From: CAVROP01 sp050012175
Lineage (GTDB): Bacteria > Acidobacteriota > Terriglobia > UBA7540
Reading direction: 5' to 3'
DNA length: 64,000 bases
Assembly (NCBI GenBank): GCA_050012175.1
Contig: JBEKHR010000014.1
Coordinates: 1 to 64,000 of the forward strand
Shown: positions 1-9,427 of the stretch, piece after piece
Layout of the letters: every line of letters starts with the position of its first letter
Numbering within the stretch: position 1 is the first letter of the stretch
Notes under the pieces: model-generated
The model's input: the letters and a program-made list of their open reading frames with translations, nothing else
What the model was told of the DNA's origin: nothing
Databases searched by the model: none
Translations under genes and position numbers: made by a program

Positions 1-183
1 ATCAGTCTCTCCGGGTACGCCTGTCCAGCTCTCACCACGGTCAACATCCCTCGGGAGAAGATTGGACGCCTGTCGTTCGAAGCTCTCGTTCCACCCGAAG
101 GTGGGCAGGTGCAGGGCCGCGGCTTCTTGATCGACCCCGAAGTGGTCATCCGCGAGTCCACCGGGCCACCGCCGCGTAACTAA
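1..183 (+). CDS. LacI/GalR-family transcriptional regulator, C-terminal end only
   Basis: The frame is already open at the window edge and ends with TAA at 181. The residues LTTVNIPREKIG near the start and VVIRESTGPP at the end are the pattern I know from the last part of the effector-binding domain of LacI/GalR repressors. Such proteins bind a palindromic operator through an N-terminal helix-turn-helix and let go when a sugar ligand binds. The DNA-binding part lies outside the window, so the operator cannot be predicted from this piece. Its place at the head of a carbohydrate region, and LacI-like palindromes before the TonB receptor near 33400-33650, make a local sugar regulator plausible but unproven. 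Confidence 0.7.
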   Translation: MSLSGYACPALTTVNIPREKIGRLSFEALVPPEGGQVQGRGFLIDPEVVIRESTGPPPRN

Positions 184-841
184 CCCCGCCGCGCACCGCA
201 AGGGTCCTTCGAATATAAGGCCGCACGATTTCTCTGCCTGCATCCCTGTGGCACTAATGGCGAACTTCATCGCGTGGCGCGAAGAAAAACAGATCTTTCT
301 CCCGCAGGGCGGGATCAGGATGACATGACATTCTGAGATTCCCCACGTAACCAGAAGCACGCTCACCAAGGGCTTGGCGCTCCAGCGCCCGGCCAGGTGA
401 CGGGCGGGAATTTGCAGTAACAGCATTACTCCCTACCCCCTGCCGCCGCGGCGGAAGGGGAGGCCCGCGCCGGCGCGCTGAGTGCGGTTTCTGATTCCGA
501 GGGTGCAGGGAGATGTGTCGATGCGAGATCGGCGATCCTGCGGCATCCTAGAAGCTGATTTTCTCGATCCAGCCCCACGACCGCCCGGGAACGACACTAA
601 AGTTTTTGGCACGGACAGCTTGAGCAGGTGCTGCGAATGGACTATAATTCATTCACCGATGACTATCCCTACCGCGTACTCCTTGCGCGACTGGGAGAAC
701 GCGAGGAATCGGCCAAAGGAATCAAAATCGCGCGGCCGTTGCAACAGGAGCAACCGAATTCTAGCTGCCGAACCCGCAGTAACACGCCTGACCTGCCGAT
801 GGACGGACATGAAACAAAAGTAAGGAGGCTGCAAGCCCTTT
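184..841. other. Intergenic region with one promoter candidate
   Basis: This is 658 bases between the LacI end and the first TPR gene. Open frames here have no recognisable protein pattern and overlap each other in several frames. Apart from the promoter candidate at 620-648 I see no RNA gene, terminator or element end. Confidence 0.5.
620..648 (+). promoter_or_regulatory. Sigma-70-like promoter candidate for the first TPR cassette
   Basis: TTGAGC at 620-625 and TATAAT at 643-648 are separated by 17 bases, the ideal spacing. The -10 box is a perfect consensus and the -35 box matches four of six positions. It would leave a leader of about 185 bases before the TPR gene at 842. There is no experimental support. 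Confidence 0.4.
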
Positions 842-3616
842 ATGTGGGAAGCCGCTGCCAGCGGGAACAGATTTCGATGGCTGATCGGCCCCCCCCGCAC
901 GACGAAACAGCCTGCACACCGAGGTCTGCGTGCGCCAGCGCGACCGCTTCCCTGTCAGCATGTCTTATCACTATTTTGCAGCTTGATTTTTTGTGCGGCT
1001 TTCCTTTTCTCCTGGCAGGCGGCAGCTCAGCAGCCATCACCCAAGCCGGCAGACTTGCACTTCGAGCAAGGGATGGGAATGTTAAAAAAGCGGAATTGGC
1101 GAGCCGCTGCCGATGAGTTCCGAATGGTAATCAAGATTGACCCGCAGCGGGCACAGGCCCATGACGGGCTGGGGCTGGCCCTCGCGAGGCAGGGCAAGCC
1201 CCAGGAGGCTCTGGCGGAATACCGCCGCTCGCTAGAAATCGATCCGGCCTATGCCGAAGCGCACTACAACTTGGGCATGGCATTGGGGGAATGGGGAGAT
1301 CCGCAGCAAGCGATGACCGAGCTTGCCAAAGCTGTGGAGCTCAAGCCGGATTTCGAGCCCGCGCGCTTGGCCCTGGGCCTTCTCTGGCATCACGCGGGAG
1401 AGTTAGAAAAGGCGGCCGATCAATACCAGGCAATTCTGAAGGTCAACCCCCGAAACGTGGACGCTCACAACTGGCTCGGCGTCGTGTACGAGCAAAAAAA
1501 CGAGCCTCTGCCGGCCATCCACGAGTTTGAACGGGCCATTGCTCTGAAGCCAGATTACGTGCGGGCCCACAACAACCTGGCTTCGGTGCTGATCAGGACA
1601 GGGGAACTGGACAAGGCCCTGGAAGTTTACCAAAAGGCACTCAAGCTGCGGCCTCGCGACCCCTCGCTCAACATGAACCTGGCCATGGCCTTGCGGATGA
1701 AAGGTGACCAAGCGGGCGCGCAACGATATTTGAAGATTGTGACCACCCTCGAACCCGACAACGAGCAGGCGCAGTATTACCTCGCGGATGTACTAAGACA
1801 GAGGGGTGATTTAGAAGGCGCAGTCCGCGCCTTTGAGAAGGCGCTTCGGCTTCGACCTGACCTCCAGGAGGGTTACTACAGTCTGGGGTCGACTTTGAAG
1901 CAACTGGCGGCCACGCGACGCGCTTCACAAGAATCTTCGCCGCGCGAAGCGCTAGGCTCCGCGGAGGAGCTGTACAAACAAGGCCTCGCGGCGCTCGGAA
2001 CGGGAGACCTTCTGGGGGCGCAGGAGAAACTCACGGCGGCACTCCAGCTTGACGCGAATTATGTTCAAGCTCAGAACCTCTTCGGTTTTGTGCTAGGTCA
2101 GCAGGGTGACCTGGCTGGGGCACTCGACCATCTGAATCGCGCAATTCAGTTAGATCCGAAATTCGCCGAAGCACACTACAACCTGGGAGCGGCTCTCTGG
2201 TTTGGTGGACAAAGAGCGAAGGCCTCGGCAGAGCTGAAAGAGGCGGTTCATCTCGATCCGACTTTCCTGCAGGCGTATCTGTTCCTGGGGATGGCGTTGA
2301 GCGAGAGCGGTGAGTTCGCGAGCGCGCTGGATAGCTTGAGCTGTGCCCTCTCGCTAAACCCCAATCTTTTTCCCGCTTATGTTGATCAGGGTATTGTTCT
2401 GCTCAGGCTGGGCCGGCTGCGTGACGGTCTCAGCCAATTCGAAGCAGGGCTCGATCTTAACCCCCAGTCTTCCGAAGGGAACGCGAACCTCAATGAGGCC
2501 ATTCGCGAAATACGCCGGGCGATCGCGCAGAAGCCCGACGCGAGCGAAGCGCACAATACGCTAGGCAGGTTGCTGGGCAGAAAGGGTATGGGCTCGGAGG
2601 AAGTCCTGGCGGAGTTCCAGGAGGCTGTCCGGCTGCGGCCCGATTTCGCGGAGGCGCACAATAACCTGGGCCTGGTCTACCTGCAAAGGGGGAACGCGAA
2701 CAAAGCCGTGGCAGAGTTTCGGGAAGCCATCAAGCAGAGTCCCAATTACGAGGAGGCCCATGAGAATCTGGGCGGGGCCCTGGTCACAGTGGATGCTGAG
2801 GAAGCGGTCCGGGAGCTAAAGAAGGCGGTGGAGCTCCGACCTGAATCCATACGGGCTCGCTATAACCTTGCGATGGCCTATGAGATCAAACCGGACCTCG
2901 ACCGCCAGATTGAAGAGCTGAAGAAGGTGATCGCTCTCGACCCCAAACACGCTCAGGCCTTGTACTCATTGGGAAGAGCGCTGTTAAAGAAGGGGTTGGT
3001 GCAAGAAGCTATTGCTCCCCTTAGAGAAGCGATCAAAATCGATCCGAAGTTCGGAGAAGCCCATCATCAGTTGGGTTTAGCGCTGGTCCGTGCGGGCCAA
3101 CGGGAGGAAGCGGAAGCGGAGCTCACGTTGGCCAGACAACTTATCGCCAGTGCGGAACGCGCTCAGTTGACCAGCGACAAGCTGGGTGAGGCGCAAGTCG
3201 AGCTCAAGCGGGGGGAGCTTGAGAACGCGACCAGGGATTTCCGCGAAGTGACGAGGTCGGAGCCTGATTGGGCGGATGGATACCTCGGGTTGGCCACCGC
3301 CCTGCTGCGGAGTGGAGATGCGGGGGCGGCGATCGCCGAATTCAAACGCTCGCTGGAGCTCCGACCGAATGACTTCGACGCCTATTACGGCCTGGGGCTC
3401 GCCACGATGATGAAAGGAGAGCCGGACGAAGCTATCGCGATGTTCAACCGGGCGATCGTGCTCCGTCCGTCCTCTGCCGAGGCCTTTAATCAGCTCGGTG
3501 AGGCTCTGGCCAAAAAGGGAGACACGCCAGGCGCGGCCGGCGCTTTCAAGAGGGCGTTGGAGCTTGATGCGACTCTCGCGCAGGCACGCGAGAATCTGGC
3601 GAAGCTCCCGAAGTAG
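842..3616 (+). CDS. Large exported TPR-repeat protein (cassette A, first gene)
   Basis: The 924-residue protein is almost entirely tetratricopeptide repeats, alpha-helical scaffolds that bind other proteins. A hydrophobic stretch around residues 43-63 ending in AAAQQ looks like a signal peptide, so it probably acts outside the cytoplasm. Repeats with the LGxxLxxxGxxxxAxxxxxxAxxLxP pattern run from about residue 70 to the end. A non-repeat linker around residues 345-375 (after YYSLGSTLKQLA) divides the array in two. AAGGAGG at 822-828 precedes the ATG by 13 bases. It leads a same-strand group with the TPR gene at 3771 and the CRTAC1 gene at 4931. The protein at 23541 is a full-length paralogue that keeps the same linker. 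The partner and exact role are unknown. Confidence 0.9.
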   Translation: MWEAAASGNRFRWLIGPPRTTKQPAHRGLRAPARPLPCQHVLSLFCSLIFCAAFLFSWQAAAQQPSPKPADLHFEQGMGMLKKRNWRAAADEFRMVIKIDPQRAQAHDGLGLALARQGKPQEALAEYRRSLEIDPAYAEAHYNLGMALGEWGDPQQAMTELAKAVELKPDFEPARLALGLLWHHAGELEKAADQYQAILKVNPRNVDAHNWLGVVYEQKNEPLPAIHEFERAIALKPDYVRAHNNLASVLIRTGELDKALEVYQKALKLRPRDPSLNMNLAMALRMKGDQAGAQRYLKIVTTLEPDNEQAQYYLADVLRQRGDLEGAVRAFEKALRLRPDLQEGYYSLGSTLKQLAATRRASQESSPREALGSAEELYKQGLAALGTGDLLGAQEKLTAALQLDANYVQAQNLFGFVLGQQGDLAGALDHLNRAIQLDPKFAEAHYNLGAALWFGGQRAKASAELKEAVHLDPTFLQAYLFLGMALSESGEFASALDSLSCALSLNPNLFPAYVDQGIVLLRLGRLRDGLSQFEAGLDLNPQSSEGNANLNEAIREIRRAIAQKPDASEAHNTLGRLLGRKGMGSEEVLAEFQEAVRLRPDFAEAHNNLGLVYLQRGNANKAVAEFREAIKQSPNYEEAHENLGGALVTVDAEEAVRELKKAVELRPESIRARYNLAMAYEIKPDLDRQIEELKKVIALDPKHAQALYSLGRALLKKGLVQEAIAPLREAIKIDPKFGEAHHQLGLALVRAGQREEAEAELTLARQLIASAERAQLTSDKLGEAQVELKRGELENATRDFREVTRSEPDWADGYLGLATALLRSGDAGAAIAEFKRSLELRPNDFDAYYGLGLATMMKGEPDEAIAMFNRAIVLRPSSAEAFNQLGEALAKKGDTPGAAGAFKRALELDATLAQARENLAKLPK

Positions 3617-3770
3617 CTGGGGAAGATCAAACTGCTGTGGCTGACGCAGTTGTGCCCCCATAACCCTGTGTCAGGACAGCAGAGCGATAGGATGGACGCA
3701 TCGAATCACTCCAACTGCGTTGGGTGATTGTTCGGGCCGCGGTCAGGAACGGTGGGCTCCTTGATTCTAA

Positions 3771-4916
3771 ATGAAACAGACACGGCTAACCATGGGGCGC
3801 GCAGGCAAGTCAAATAACATCGCAGGTCGCCAACCAGGCGTCGGGCGCAAAGGTGCGAGAGGGTCTTTTTGCCAGTTGATCCGGCGCGGTTCGTGGTGTT
3901 TGGGCTCCGTGTGGGTAGCGTGCCTGGTGGCAACGACTCCCAAGATCTTGGGATCGACCCTGCCAAGCAGTTTGCCCGTCGGGATCGAAAAGACCCCGAC
4001 GCCTGCAAAAGACGACCTAGAGCAGCTTCAGCATCTTGAAGGTTACGTCAGGGATGGCAAGTTTCATGAGGTTGAGGCACCCCTGCGAAGTTATCTGAAA
4101 GCCCACCCGGATTCGGCCCGAGCTTGTTACGACCTGGGATATGTCCTTTTCCGAACCCATCACATCCGCGCTTCGGTGGAGGCGCTGGCCAAGTCCCTGC
4201 AGCTCGACATCAACAATGCCGAAGCACACAAGATTCTGGGATTGGACCTCACCATGTCTGGAAAATACGAGGAGGCCCAAATCGAGATGGAGCAAGCTGC
4301 ACGTCTAAGACCGAACTCCGCTGAGGTTCACTACTTCTTGGGCAGGATCCATTACACCCGGAACGCTTTCCCACTCGCCAAACAGGAGTTTGAGGAGGCC
4401 ATACGACTGGATCCGTCATACATGAAAGCTTATAACAACCTGGGACTGACGATGGAGGGCATGGGCGATGACCAAGCCGCTCTTGCAGACTATGAAAAGG
4501 CCATCCAACTCATGGAGCGACAGGGGCGGAAATCCGAATGGCCGTGCGTCAACCTTTGCGCGATGTACAACCGCTTGAACAAACCCGAGCAGGCGCTGGA
4601 GTACTGCCGGAAAGCGATTGCACTCAATCCCAAGTCCGACCAGGCATTGTTCGAAGCTGCCAGGGCACACATGGCGCAGGAAGACTGGGACGGCGCTGCG
4701 AAGGCCTTGCAGAGCGCAATCGAAATCAATCCTCGCTTTCCGAAGTTCCATTATGTCTTGAGCACGGTCTATCGGAAGATGGGAAAGGCTGCGGAGAGCG
4801 AGAGCGAAATGGCGGCTTACCGAAAATTATTTGAGCAGGCTAGGTCTCAACGGCCACTAGGCACTGCCGAGCGCCCTCATCCGGAGGCGGATAACCCGGC
4901 CGAGGTGAAACACTGA
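3771..4916 (+). CDS. TPR protein with N-terminal membrane anchor or signal (cassette A, second gene)
   Basis: The protein has 381 residues. The first 40 are basic, then a hydrophobic segment (about residues 42-60, CLGSVWVACLVA) suggests a signal anchor or long signal peptide. About eight TPR units follow from residue 85, including AHKILGLDLTMSGKYEEA and VHYFLGRIHYTRNAFPLA. It lies 154 bases after the large TPR gene and 14 bases before the CRTAC1 gene, so the three are probably cotranscribed. Paralogues with the same layout are at 26523 and 37520; all three share a QYxEAxPLLxxYL-like first helix pair, a feature beyond generic TPR. No clear ribosome binding site decides the start. Confidence 0.88.
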   Translation: MKQTRLTMGRAGKSNNIAGRQPGVGRKGARGSFCQLIRRGSWCLGSVWVACLVATTPKILGSTLPSSLPVGIEKTPTPAKDDLEQLQHLEGYVRDGKFHEVEAPLRSYLKAHPDSARACYDLGYVLFRTHHIRASVEALAKSLQLDINNAEAHKILGLDLTMSGKYEEAQIEMEQAARLRPNSAEVHYFLGRIHYTRNAFPLAKQEFEEAIRLDPSYMKAYNNLGLTMEGMGDDQAALADYEKAIQLMERQGRKSEWPCVNLCAMYNRLNKPEQALEYCRKAIALNPKSDQALFEAARAHMAQEDWDGAAKALQSAIEINPRFPKFHYVLSTVYRKMGKAAESESEMAAYRKLFEQARSQRPLGTAERPHPEADNPAEVKH

Positions 4917-4930
4917 GCCTTCGGGCCGTT

Positions 4931-6913
4931 ATGATCGCGCAAGACGGGGCTCAGGCTGCGCGCTTTATCGCCCAATTCATGCAACCGAATCAGACTCGTA
5001 CGTTGCCAAGCCGTGCCACGGTCGGAAACCAGCGTCGAAGGCTGCGATATTCCCTCGGCTTGATGGCTCTGTTTCTGGGCTTTGCGTGCTTGGGCGAACT
5101 GTTGCGGGGCTCGGGGCAGGCGCGAAAGGAAGCGCCCCCCGTTGGCCCGCACCGTGCTGGCTCGAAAGTCACGCAGACACCGGCAGGTGTGTCTTTTGTC
5201 GATGTAACGAAGGAGGCGGGGCTGGGTGGCGCGGTGATTGTCGGGGGCGGGGTCCAGAGCAAGCGTTATATCCTGGAAGAAATGGGTGGCGGGGTCGCAT
5301 TCCTCGACTACGACAACGACGGGTGGCCGGATATTTTTCTTGTGAACGGAACCAGGCTCGAGGGATTCCCGGAAGGCCAAGAGCCATCAAACTACCTGTT
5401 CCATAACAATCACGACGGAACCTTTACTGACGTGACCAAGAAGGCGGGATTGGTGCACTCCGGCTGGGGGCAGGGTGTGTGCGTCGGCGACTATAACAAC
5501 GATGGCTTCGACGACATCTTCGTCACCTATTGGGGCGGCAACGTTCTCTATCGCAACAATGGTGACGGGACCTTCACGGATGTAACCGATAAGGCAGGCC
5601 TGTCAGGGACCGAAGGCCGCTGGTCGACGGGATGCTCCTTCCTCGATTATGACCGCGATGGTCATCTCGATTTGTTTGTTTCCAACTATGTTACCTTCGA
5701 TTTGAAGGTGGCGCCGCTCCCAGGCACCAACTATTACTGTTCCTTCATGAATGTCCCAGTGGCCTGTGGCCCGGAAGGTCTGGGAGGAGGAACCAATATT
5801 CTTTATCACAACCGCGGCGATGGCACGTTTGAGGACGTTTCCGAGAAGTCGGGTGTGACCTACCCGCGCGGGACTAAGGAACTCACCTTGGCCGCGGATC
5901 GGACGTGGCGGCCCGTGGGCGCGTACGGATTCGCCTCCCTCGCCGCAGATTTCGATAACGATGGCTGGCCGGATATCTATGTATCGTGCGACACCGCTCC
6001 GAGCCTGCTTTACCACAATAACCATGACGGCACCTTCACCGAGGTAGGTGTCCCTGCCGGTTGTGCGCTAAGCGGCCAGGGTACCCGGCAGGGTGGGATG
6101 GGAGCAGCGACAGCCGACTATGACGGGGACGGCTGGCTCGACCTCGTCAAGGTGAATTTCGCCGGCGATCCGACCACTCTTTATCACAACAACGGTGATG
6201 GAACCTTCAGCGATGTCAGCCAGCAGGCCGGGCTGGGGGCGATTACCCAGTACGTCGGCATGGGTGTGGGTTTTCTGGATTTCGACGACGACGGCTGGCC
6301 GGACATCTTCGTGGCTAACGGGCACGTCTACCCTGAGGCGGACCGAACTCCAGGCATCCCCGGGTTCAAACAGCCCAAAGTATTGTTTCGCAACTTGGGG
6401 AACGGCCGTTTTGCTGACGTATCATCGACGGCGGGTCCCGGCCTGAAGATCGTTGCTTCCAGCCATGGGTGTGCTTTCGCGGATTACGACAACGATGGCG
6501 ACATCGACATCCTGGTCAGTAACAATAACGAACCGCCCACCCTCCTGCGCAATGACGGCGGGAACAAACGCAACTGGCTGCTGGTGAAGTGCCTGGGTAC
6601 TCGTTCGAACCGCAGTGCTATTGGGGCTCGGGTCCGAGTTGTTACCGGCCAGCACGCGCAGATGGAGGAAGTCATCAGCGGGTCCAGCTTCCTCTCTCAA
6701 AGCGACCTGCGCTTGCACTTTGGCCTGGGCCAGGCAAAGGCAGCCGACTTGGTGGAAGTTGCCTGGCCCTCAGGTCTCAAGGAGTCTTTCCGCAACGTCC
6801 TCGCCAATCAATTGATCACGCTCGAAGAAGGACGGGGGATCGTGAAGGCCCAGACATTTCCGACGCGAGCAGGACGTTCGGAGTCTCCCGTTCGAGTGTT
6901 ATCACAGCGGTGA
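4931..6913 (+). CDS. CRTAC1-family protein: FG-GAP/VCBS beta-propeller with ASPIC/UnbV C-terminus (cassette A, third gene)
   Basis: The protein has 660 residues. A hydrophobic segment around residues 41-58 would export or anchor it. The body is a series of FG-GAP/VCBS units with calcium-binding-type loops (DYDNDGWPD, DYNNDGFDD, DYDRDGHLD, DFDNDGWPD), each followed by LYHNNGDGTFTDV. This is the pattern of an integrin-alpha-like seven-bladed propeller. The last 130 residues carry the ASPIC/UnbV signature (SNRSAIGARVRV, LRLHFGLGQA, WPSGLKESF). The family is extracellular in animals (CRTAC1); the bacterial role is not settled. A second possible start is the ATG at 4979. Neighbours suggest it works with the two TPR proteins. 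Homologues in this window are at 27664, 21469 and as a scar at 37304. Confidence 0.92.
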   Translation: MIAQDGAQAARFIAQFMQPNQTRTLPSRATVGNQRRRLRYSLGLMALFLGFACLGELLRGSGQARKEAPPVGPHRAGSKVTQTPAGVSFVDVTKEAGLGGAVIVGGGVQSKRYILEEMGGGVAFLDYDNDGWPDIFLVNGTRLEGFPEGQEPSNYLFHNNHDGTFTDVTKKAGLVHSGWGQGVCVGDYNNDGFDDIFVTYWGGNVLYRNNGDGTFTDVTDKAGLSGTEGRWSTGCSFLDYDRDGHLDLFVSNYVTFDLKVAPLPGTNYYCSFMNVPVACGPEGLGGGTNILYHNRGDGTFEDVSEKSGVTYPRGTKELTLAADRTWRPVGAYGFASLAADFDNDGWPDIYVSCDTAPSLLYHNNHDGTFTEVGVPAGCALSGQGTRQGGMGAATADYDGDGWLDLVKVNFAGDPTTLYHNNGDGTFSDVSQQAGLGAITQYVGMGVGFLDFDDDGWPDIFVANGHVYPEADRTPGIPGFKQPKVLFRNLGNGRFADVSSTAGPGLKIVASSHGCAFADYDNDGDIDILVSNNNEPPTLLRNDGGNKRNWLLVKCLGTRSNRSAIGARVRVVTGQHAQMEEVISGSSFLSQSDLRLHFGLGQAKAADLVEVAWPSGLKESFRNVLANQLITLEEGRGIVKAQTFPTRAGRSESPVRVLSQR

Positions 6914-6916
6914 GCC

Positions 6917-7414
6917 GTGCAAATCGTGCGAAACAGACACTCAATCTCTCCAAGCAAGGAAGAGTTCGGAGAGAAGAATGGAGCTCAAGACGATGCTTAC
7001 CTCAAACGCGCCCTGCATCCGGATGCTCGACTCGAACCCAAAGTGGACGAGTTAATTGCGAAGATCGCGGCGGCCCAGCAGAAAGATGGCTATCTGGATA
7101 CATACATTCAACTGAATCTCCCGGACCTGAAGTGGACGAGCTTGGCGTTCAACCACGAACTGTTTTGCGCGGGCTCGCTCTTCGAGGCGGCCGTGGCTCA
7201 CAATCGAGCCACGGGCAAGCGCTCCTTGCTCGACGTCGCCTTGCGACTCGCCGATCACCTCGATTCCACCTTCGGGCCCGACAAGCAAGCCGGCATCAAC
7301 CGGGAAACCTCTTTTGCCGTCAGACCGGGAACGTACCTGATCCGCGAGGTGGTGCAAGACTCCGAGGAGGGACACCTGGCCGCCCTGAACTCGATTGTAG
7401 AGATTCCATTCTGA
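6917..7414 (+). pseudogene. GH127 (DUF1680, beta-L-arabinofuranosidase-like) internal fragment
   Basis: The frame begins with a GTG three bases after the CRTAC1 stop. Residues 20-120 (LEPKVDELIAKIAAAQQKDGYLDTYI, then NHELFCAGSLFEAAVAH and LLDVALRLADHLDSTFGP) match the N-terminal part of GH127 enzymes, which remove beta-L-arabinofuranose. A full enzyme has 600 or more residues; here there are 165, and everything beyond FGP, including the metal-binding catalytic cysteines and Glu, is missing. The last 45 residues fit no part of the family I recognise. I read it as a deletion relic of an arabinan-related gene. Confidence 0.65.
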
Positions 7415-7663
7415 CTGCACACTCGGGCGGCTGGTGCAAAGTGGCGGGTTTCCGTGCCGCGAAGCGCTCGACCACCGGCAGCCGACGGAGCTGTTCTGCA
7501 ACTCCGCGGCTCGATCTTGGGTAACGACAGGCCGTAGCCTTCAAGGACCCGCCTACCATTAGGATCGGCGGACTTTCAGCCGCGGCGGGTGCTGGCTGTG
7601 TAGCTCTACGTGGCAACCAGTTTGGATGCTTCCCATTCCGACAAAGTAGAAAGGGGGGAGATC

Positions 7664-8748
7664 ATGAAGCGCAAATGGCAGAAACTGACAACAGGATTTC
7701 TCTTCTTCATATTGTTAATTACAGGACTACCAACAAATACATTCCCCCAGCAGGGCATTATCACCATGTTTGCGGGGGGCGGGCCCAACAGCACGCTCGC
7801 GCTGTCCGCGGACATTACCCCTGTATCTGTGGCGGCAGACACCCGCGGCAATCTTTTCATCGCCGGACACGCGATGCACCAGGTATTTAAGGTCGTTCCC
7901 GCCGGCGATTTCACCGTGGTGGCCGGCACGGGCATCGATGCCCTCAGCGGCGATGGCGGGCCGGCCTCGCAGGCCAGCCTCGCCTACCCTTCCGGCGTGG
8001 CCGTGGACGCCCAGGGCGACATTTTCATTGCTGAGGCGGGCAATTGCGTTATCCGACGTGTGGATGCGGTGACCGGGATCATTACTACGGTGGCAGGCAA
8101 TAGCCAGTTCGGCCTTGTCGCTCCTGGCTTTAGTGGTGACGGCGGACCGGCTACGAGTGCGCTCTTGAATTTCCCTATCGCCGTTGCTTTGGATACTCAG
8201 GGCAACCTCTTCATCGCGGATACCAACAATAACCGCATCCGCCGCGTTGATGCGGTGACCGGGATCATCACCACAGTGGCGGGCAATGGCGCTGTGGGGT
8301 CTAGCGGCGACAATGGACTGGCGACCAAAGCCAGTCTGAACGGCCCTGGGGGTATGGTCGTGGACGCGCTGGGCAACCTCTTCTTCGTGGACGCGTTCGC
8401 CATCCGGCGTGTCGATGCGGTCTCGGGGATCATCACCACTTTTGCCGGAAATCATATAGCGGGGTACAGCGGCGACGGGGGCCGGCTATCAGCGCCAGTC
8501 TCTTTGTCGGTACATTCGACGGTCTTCCAGGCGGTGGTTTGGCCTTCGACACCCACGGCAACCTCCTTATCGCGGATAGTAACAACCAGCGCGTTCGCCG
8601 TGTGGACGCGGTTACGGGAGTCATCACCACGGTGGCGGGCAGTGCCCAGCCGAACGCCGCGGGCTATATCGCGCAGGGCTATAGCGGTGACGGGGGTGCG
8701 GCCACCAGCGCCAGCCGCGCTTGGCCCCGCTCAAGGCCATCCACCTAA
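7664..8748 (+). pseudogene. NHL-repeat beta-propeller exported protein, frameshifted
   Basis: The likely start is the ATG at 7664, after GGGGGGAG, where a lysine-rich n-region and FLFFILLITGLP form a signal peptide. NHL-type repeats follow (PSGVAVDAQGDIFIAEAGN, then IRRVDAVTGIITTVAGN, SGDGGPA), repeated at least four times. At about 8482 (GGGGGCCGGC) one base appears missing: the frame read from 7664 turns to nonsense, while the +1 frame continues the pattern (LAFDTHGNLLIADSNNQRVRRVDAVTG) to a TAA at 8746. The original frame has no stop in this stretch, so naive gene calling would join it to the next gene. Similar proteins are surface or periplasmic in Acidobacteriota. A sequencing error is possible. 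Confidence 0.7.
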
Positions 8749-8758
8749 GGAGCCATTT

Positions 8759-9160
8759 ATGATTCAGATCATCGCCGCTGGGCAGACGGTGAAGGTGGGT
8801 ACGGGCGTAGACATAGAGATTCTTCTCAAGAATACCTCCGCTGAGCCCCTGAGCTGCAGCGCGAATATCAGCGACCTTACCGGGCAGGACCCGTATTTTA
8901 GGTTCGATGTCCGTGACGACCACGGGCACTTGGTCCCGAAGAGAGTGTATCCGCACCCGGAGCTTGCAGAAGGACATCCTATTATGGACTGCACCGTAAG
9001 GCCCGGCGAGACGCGGACCGAGGGCCAGGACGTTGCCCGGATATATGACATGACCCGACCGGGCGAGTATGTCATCCAGGTGTTCAGGGCAATCTCGTCT
9101 ACAAATGAAAAGGCTGGCTTGGTCGGATCAAACAAGATTACAGTGACGGTCACTCCCTAG
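8759..9160 (+). CDS. Hypothetical beta-rich protein (Ig-like/transglutaminase-inhibitor type domain)
   Basis: A 133-residue frame begins at an ATG preceded by AAGGAG at 8747-8752. It is in the same frame as the start of the broken NHL gene but is better seen as separate. The sequence (VKVGTGVDIEILLKNTSAEPLSC, then DVRDDHGHLVP, and GEYVIQVFR near the end) is typical of a single beta-sandwich domain found in exported acidobacterial proteins, usually at their C-termini. No signal peptide is seen, so it may be the tail of the damaged NHL protein rather than an independent gene. The function is unknown. Confidence 0.45.
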   Translation: MIQIIAAGQTVKVGTGVDIEILLKNTSAEPLSCSANISDLTGQDPYFRFDVRDDHGHLVPKRVYPHPELAEGHPIMDCTVRPGETRTEGQDVARIYDMTRPGEYVIQVFRAISSTNEKAGLVGSNKITVTVTP

Positions 9161-9255
9161 CGGGCCTGCTCGCTCGGTAGCACAGACATCGTTTTGAAGC
9201 TGTGAAATATCCCTAGATGAGCAAAAGCATTTGAAGCAAACGTGCAAGGTCATAG

Positions 9256-9304
9256 AAGGCGCAAAGAAAACAAAGCGATTGTTCTTTGCAAGTCTTTGCG
9301 CCTT
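9256..9304. repeat. Hairpin with 12-bp perfect arms
   Basis: AAGGCGCAAAGA at 9256-9267 is the exact reverse complement of TCTTTGCGCCTT at 9293-9304, with a 25-base loop. It stands in the 267-base gap between two genes and has no T-run, so it resembles a dispersed palindromic repeat more than a terminator. Confidence 0.5.
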
Positions 9305-9427
9305 GGTCCCGCTTTGCGGGATGAGATTGTTTATTTTTTCACACCTTCTTTGTGATGTCTGCGACTGCGACGAGGTGCGCCATGTGTCGGGACCTGCCGC
9401 TGCCTCTCCCCCTTCTGCTCGGTTCGC

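Noticed and set aside
482..1116. Overlapping short frames before the first TPR gene
   Set aside because: No protein pattern, mutual overlap in different frames, and a promoter candidate in the middle.
7610..9160. A single 516-residue protein
   Set aside because: The middle third of this frame is out of frame with the NHL pattern, and a ribosome binding site with its own ATG precedes the last 133 codons.
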